From Pseudomonas sp. 6D_7.1_Bac1 (GTDB taxonomy: Bacteria; Pseudomonadota; Gammaproteobacteria; Pseudomonadales; Pseudomonadaceae), in the NCBI RefSeq assembly GCF_025465945.1, contig NZ_JANLNW010000023.1, positions 1-64,000 of the forward strand: DNA of 64,000 bases, given 5' to 3'. The notes under the pieces were generated by a model that was not told the origin of the DNA, did no database searches, and worked only from the letters and a program-made list of their open reading frames with translations. The position numbers and the translations under genes were made by a program. This document shows, piece after piece, positions 62,411 to 64,000 of this stretch. How positions within the stretch are numbered: the stretch's first letter is position 1; the number at the start of each line of letters is the position of its first letter.

Positions 62411-62550
62411 TCAACTCCCTCGTCATATCGCATCAATAACATGCAAAACGACGACACATTGCGTCTTATTAACGTGCGCTACGCTCCCTAGAATGGCGGC
62501 AGTCTTTTCCTATACTCAGCACCGAGTGCGAGTCGCCAGCAAGGTCAGCC

Positions 62551-64000
62551 ATGAACAAGAACAATCGCCATCCTGCAGACGGTAAAAAACCAGTCACCAT
62601 CTTCGGCCCGGACTTCCCATTCGCCTTTGACGACTGGATCGAACACCCGGCCGGCCTGGGCAGCATTCCTGCGCACAACCACGGTGCGGAAGTGGCGATT
62701 GTCGGCGCCGGTATCGCAGGCCTGGTGGCCGCTTACGAACTGATGAAGCTGGGCCTGAAACCAGTTGTCTACGAAGCCTCGAAAATGGGCGGCCGCTTGC
62801 GCTCCCAGGCCTTCGAAGGCGCCGAAGGGATCATCGCCGAGTTGGGTGGCATGCGCTTCCCGGTATCGTCCACCGCCTTCTATCACTATGTCGACAAGCT
62901 CGGCCTTGAGACCAAGCCCTTCCCCAACCCGCTGACCCCTGCTTCCGGCAGCACGGTCATTGATCTGGAAGGCCAGACCCATTACGCACAGAAACTCGCC
63001 GACCTTCCTGCACTGTTCCAGGAAGTCGCCGACGCCTGGGCGGATGCGCTCGAAGACGGCTCGCGCTTTGGCGAGATCCAGCAAGCGATCCGAGATCGCG
63101 ACGTGCAGCGTCTCAAAGAGCTGTGGAACACCCTCGTTCCGCTGTGGGATGACCGGACGTTCTACGACTTTGTCGCCACCTCCAAAGCCTTTGCCAAGCT
63201 GTCGTTCCATCACCGCGAAGTGTTTGGTCAGGTCGGTTTCGGCACCGGTGGCTGGGATTCGGACTTCCCGAACTCGATGCTGGAAATCTTCCGAGTGGTG
63301 ATGACCAACTGCGACGATCACCAGCACCTGGTGGTCGGTGGCGTGGAACAGGTGCCTCTGGGCATCTGGCGCCATGTGCCGGAGCGCTGCGCTCACTGGC
63401 CGCAAGGCACCAGCCTGAGCTCGCTGCACAACGGTGCGCCGCGCACCGGGGTCAAACGCATCTCGCACGCCGCCGATGGCCGCTTCAGCGTGACCGATAA
63501 CTGGGGTGACACTCGCGAATACGCCGCCGTGCTGACCACCTGCCAGAGCTGGCTGCTGACCACGCAGATCGAGTGCGAAGAATCGCTGTTCTCGCAAAAA
63601 ATGTGGATGGCCCTGGACCGCACCCGCTACATGCAATCGTCGAAAACCTTCGTGATGGTCGACCGGCCGTTCTGGAAGGACAAAGACCCGGAAACCGGTC
63701 GCGACCTGATGAGCATGACCCTCACCGATCGCCTGACGCGTGGCACGTACCTTTTTGATAACGGCGACGACAAGCCAGGAGTGATTTGCCTGTCGTACTC
63801 GTGGATGAGCGATGCGCTGAAAATGCTTCCGCAACCGATCGAAAAGCGCGTGAAGCTGGCGCTGGATGCCCTGAAAAAGATCTATCCGAAAGTCGACATC
63901 GCCGCACGCATCATCGGCGATCCGATCACCGTTTCCTGGGAAGCCGACCCGCATTTCCTCGGTGCGTTCAAGGGCGCGCTGCCCGGCCACTATCGCTACA
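62551..64000 (+). CDS. davB: Lysine 2-monooxygenase DavB (3' end outside window)
   Basis: FAD-dependent monooxygenase that decarboxylates L-lysine to 5-aminovaleramide, the first step of the aminovalerate route of lysine catabolism in pseudomonads. The 483 visible residues include the FAD-binding VAIVGAGIAGLVAAYELM (49-66), the second nucleotide motif GGRLRSQAFEG, and ELGGMRFPVSSTAFYHYVDKLGLE (partly). N-terminus and body agree closely with P. putida DavB as I remember it. About 75 residues are missing beyond the window. An FAD monooxygenase of the tryptophan 2-monooxygenase type is the alternative, but the length and N-terminus favour DavB. The next gene should be davA. Confidence 0.9.
   Translation, partial: MNKNNRHPADGKKPVTIFGPDFPFAFDDWIEHPAGLGSIPAHNHGAEVAIVGAGIAGLVAAYELMKLGLKPVVYEASKMGGRLRSQAFEGAEGIIAELGGMRFPVSSTAFYHYVDKLGLETKPFPNPLTPASGSTVIDLEGQTHYAQKLADLPALFQEVADAWADALEDGSRFGEIQQAIRDRDVQRLKELWNTLVPLWDDRTFYDFVATSKAFAKLSFHHREVFGQVGFGTGGWDSDFPNSMLEIFRVVMTNCDDHQHLVVGGVEQVPLGIWRHVPERCAHWPQGTSLSSLHNGAPRTGVKRISHAADGRFSVTDNWGDTREYAAVLTTCQSWLLTTQIECEESLFSQKMWMALDRTRYMQSSKTFVMVDRPFWKDKDPETGRDLMSMTLTDRLTRGTYLFDNGDDKPGVICLSYSWMSDALKMLPQPIEKRVKLALDALKKIYPKVDIAARIIGDPITVSWEADPHFLGAFKGALPGHYRY

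Noticed and set aside
62488..62516. Possible sigma-54 promoter before davB (TGGCGGCAGTCTTTTCC)
   Set aside because: It lacks the invariant GC of the -12 element. A TATACT -10 nearby without a good -35 is also unconvincing, so no promoter is annotated.
62545..63990. 481-codon minus-strand frame over davB
   Set aside because: The plus-strand davB is unmistakable and the opposite frame is a shadow.

Overview
This window is a GC-rich Pseudomonas chromosome segment, most likely from the P. fluorescens group. The evidence is gene content and order. The run tyrS-mepM-anmK-erpA-argC-hemJ ... coq7-speD-vfr-trpCDG ... trpE-gph-rpe-agtDCBA-agtRS ... murU-amgK-lptD-surA-pdxA-rsmA-apaGH-glpE-prkA-yeaH-spoVR-cca-folKB-plsY-tsaD-rpsU-dnaG-rpoD-rmcA-tRNA follows the PA0668 to PA0574 block of P. 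aeruginosa, as I remember it. The last two genes (Lrp regulator and davB) match the P. putida lysine catabolic locus. Intergenic REP palindromes of the P. fluorescens type are frequent. No transposase, integrase, prophage or CRISPR array is visible.

Layout. Bases 1-129 hold a near-consensus promoter pointing out of the left edge, probably that of an rRNA operon. Bases 130-13526 hold housekeeping genes: tyrosyl-tRNA synthetase, a cell-wall endopeptidase, cell-wall recycling (anmK), Fe-S delivery (erpA), arginine (argC), heme (hemJ), ubiquinone (coq7) and polyamine (speD) genes, the cAMP receptor Vfr, and a divergent lipoate-ligase-like gene. Bases 13671-21680 hold split tryptophan genes: trpGDC and, separated by the autotransporter esterase gene estA, rpe-gph-trpE. 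Bases 21760-30698 hold an iron-type alcohol dehydrogenase, a four-gene ABC importer (agtA-D type, GABA/5-aminovalerate) and its two-component system (agtS/agtR type). Bases 30773-42238 hold the envelope block (DUF3530 protein, djlA, murU, amgK, then divergently lptD-surA-pdxA-rsmA and apaG-apaH-glpE). Bases 42526-47406 hold the prkA-yeaH-spoVR stress triad. Bases 47470-56057 hold cca, folK/folB, plsY, tsaD and the rpsU-dnaG-rpoD macromolecular-synthesis cluster. Bases 56180-60015 hold the c-di-GMP protein RmcA and a CAT-anticodon tRNA. Bases 60016-61840 form a small accessory islet of unrecognised, partly AT-rich genes. Bases 61913-64000 hold an Lrp/AsnC regulator and lysine 2-monooxygenase davB, cut by the window end.

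How the genes work together. MurU and AmgK act on recycled MurNAc beside the LPS-assembly gene lptD, and AnmK feeds the same recycling pathway. DavB starts the lysine to 5-aminovalerate route, and the Agt importer is the type that takes up 5-aminovalerate and GABA, so both ends of the window serve related nitrogen compounds.

The most interesting signal is in the trp genes. A 28-codon peptide upstream of trpG (minus strand, 16410-16324) ends in Arg-Trp-Arg-Trp-Arg-Ala-stop. The last residues of Gph, directly upstream of trpE, end in the same six residues and are homologous over about 17 codons. Both are followed by a GCCGG hairpin 9-10 bases after the stop. This looks like a duplicated tryptophan leader, one copy free-standing and the other fused into the 3' end of the phosphoglycolate phosphatase gene.
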